Source: Niveibacterium sp. SC-1 (GTDB lineage: Bacteria; Pseudomonadota; Gammaproteobacteria; Burkholderiales; Rhodocyclaceae). From it: a DNA stretch of 64,000 bases. Position numbers and translations under genes: made by a program. Below, piece by piece: positions 63,013 through 64,000 of the stretch. The stretch is from positions 3,906,001 to 3,970,000 of the forward strand of contig NZ_CP151275.1 of assembly GCF_038235435.1 (NCBI RefSeq), read 5' to 3'. A model generated the notes under the pieces. The model saw only the letters and a list, made by a program, of their open reading frames with translations. It had not been told where the DNA came from and did not search any database. Within the stretch, counting starts at the first letter, position 1, and every line of letters starts with the position of its first letter.

Positions 63013-64000
63013 TCAGGGCACCAGGGACAAGAAGAGGAAGGCCGCAAAGATCACAAGGTGCACCGCGCCCTGCATGACATTGGTGCGACCGTGGGCCAAC
63101 GTCACCGTGGCAACCATGAAGCTGAGCAGGAGCAGCACCAGGTCCTTGCCCGCCACCCCCAGCACCAGGTTGAGCCCCAGCAGCGCGGAGACCGCACCGA
63201 CCACCGGGATGGTGAGGCCGATGCTCGCCAGCGCCGAGCCGATCGCGAGATTGAGGCTGGTCTGCAGTCGGTCCGCCCGCGCCGCGCGGATCGCCGCCCA
63301 GGTCTCCGGCAAGAGCACCAGCAGCGCGATCGCGATACCGATCACCGCGCGAGGCGCGCCGGCGCGGACCACCGCAGCTTCGATCATCGGCGACAAGGCC
63401 TTGGCCAGCCCCACTACCGTTACCAACGCTACCAGCAGCAAGCCGAAGCTCGCCCAGGCGCGGCCCGCAGTGGGCGGTTCGGCGTGGAGGTCTTCGTCCG
63501 CGGCATTGACCCGCGGGAGGAAATAGTCGCGATGGCGCACAGTCTGCACGAAGACGAAAACGCCCCACAGCACCAGCGAAGCCGCGCCCGCGAAGAGCAG
63601 CTGAGAACGGCTGTAGGCGCCGTTGGGCGCGCTCTCGGTGAAGGTGGGCAAGACCAGCGAGAGGGTCGCCAGGGCCATGAGCGCCCCCAGGCCCGCGTTG
63701 GCGCCCTCCACGCGGAAGGACTGTTCCTTGTGGTGCACGCCACCGACCAGCAGGCAGATACCGATCACGCCGGTGACGATGATCATCACGGCGGAATAGA
63801 CCGTGTCACGCGCCAAGGCCGCAACGCCCTCCCCGCCCGCGAGCATCATCGACACGATCAGCGCGACCTCGATGACCGTGATCGCAATCGCCAGCACCAG
63901 CGTGCCAAACGGCTCGCCCACCTTGTGCGCGACGGTCTCGGCGTGATGCACCGCGGCCACCACGGTGGCGATCAGCGCCACGCCGCAGAGCGCCGACATG
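63013..64000 (-). CDS. chaA: Calcium/sodium:proton antiporter ChaA-type (5' end beyond window)
   Basis: The visible 329 codons encode the C-terminal bulk of a Ca2+:cation antiporter of the CaCA superfamily. Repeated membrane blocks include GTLVLAIAITVIEVALIVSMML and LPETWAAIRAARADRLQTSLNLAIGSALASIGLTIPVV, each with the acidic helix signature. The family length is about 360 residues, so roughly 30 N-terminal residues lie beyond the window; an ATG at 63999 is probably internal. It exports calcium, sodium or potassium at alkaline pH. Confidence 0.88.
   Translation of the reverse strand, partial: MSALCGVALIATVVAAVHHAETVAHKVGEPFGTLVLAIAITVIEVALIVSMMLAGGEGVAALARDTVYSAVMIIVTGVIGICLLVGGVHHKEQSFRVEGANAGLGALMALATLSLVLPTFTESAPNGAYSRSQLLFAGAASLVLWGVFVFVQTVRHRDYFLPRVNAADEDLHAEPPTAGRAWASFGLLLVALVTVVGLAKALSPMIEAAVVRAGAPRAVIGIAIALLVLLPETWAAIRAARADRLQTSLNLAIGSALASIGLTIPVVGAVSALLGLNLVLGVAGKDLVLLLLSFMVATVTLAHGRTNVMQGAVHLVIFAAFLFLSLVP

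Overview
This 64 kb window is high-GC chromosomal DNA with dense, mostly minus-strand operons. It suggests a betaproteobacterium, probably close to Rhodocyclales. Pointers are a DUF485/ActP-type acetate permease pair, a PEP-CTERM protein, a 2CSK_N-type sensor kinase, a DcaP-like porin, CIRCE-controlled groESL and a Fur-box operon. No rRNA, tRNA, integrase, transposase or CRISPR array was seen.

Layout. 1-8.1 kb: the end of actP with its DUF485 partner, a Ser/Thr kinase-universal stress protein fusion coupled to a metallophosphoesterase, a metabolite:H+ symporter with a large periplasmic insertion, and an OmpR-type two-component system. Both transporter transcripts carry GTAAG direct repeats with an 11-bp period at nearly the same distance from the start codon, so the two-component system may control both. 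8.3-11.2 kb: a hypothetical gene and groES-groEL with a perfect CIRCE operator inside a sigma70-like promoter. 11.3-18.3 kb: a sugar ABC importer (binding protein, two permeases, ATPase) with a GH31 alpha-glucosidase. 18.8-30.4 kb: DUF899 protein, a small LMW-PTP-like cluster, a NarL-type two-component system, a small membrane peptide with a GH3 beta-glucosidase, an OsmC-YcaO fusion, and a VOC/AraC pair. 30.4-36.7 kb: porin, small lipoprotein and a decayed copy of it, CYTH protein, diguanylate cyclase, secreted protein.

37.2-38.8 kb holds the best candidate for an undescribed system. It is a two-gene cassette of visibly lower GC in which a DUF262 protein overlaps a HEPN-domain protein, suggesting a compact nuclease-type defence or toxin module. 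38.9-46.2 kb: secreted 5'-nucleotidase with a PEP-CTERM protein, then a GH128-like beta-glucanase lipoprotein in an operon with a di-haem cytochrome c oxidoreductase. 46.3-55.4 kb: housekeeping and stress genes (DUF421, SDR, PutA, SlyD, FolB and others). 55.6-60.8 kb: two tandem paralogous secreted beta-helix proteins, one with added F5/8-type C and CBM6-like modules, and near-identical 3' ends.

Three 14-bp palindromes of the form TGGAACCGSTTCCA lie upstream of the GH128 operon and the beta-helix pair. They define a putative LacI-type beta-glucan regulon whose regulator is not in the window. The window closes with a DUF2325/Cys-rich operon under a Fur-like box and the 3' part of a ChaA-type cation/proton antiporter. 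Functional assignments come from reading motifs and family resemblance; no database search was run.
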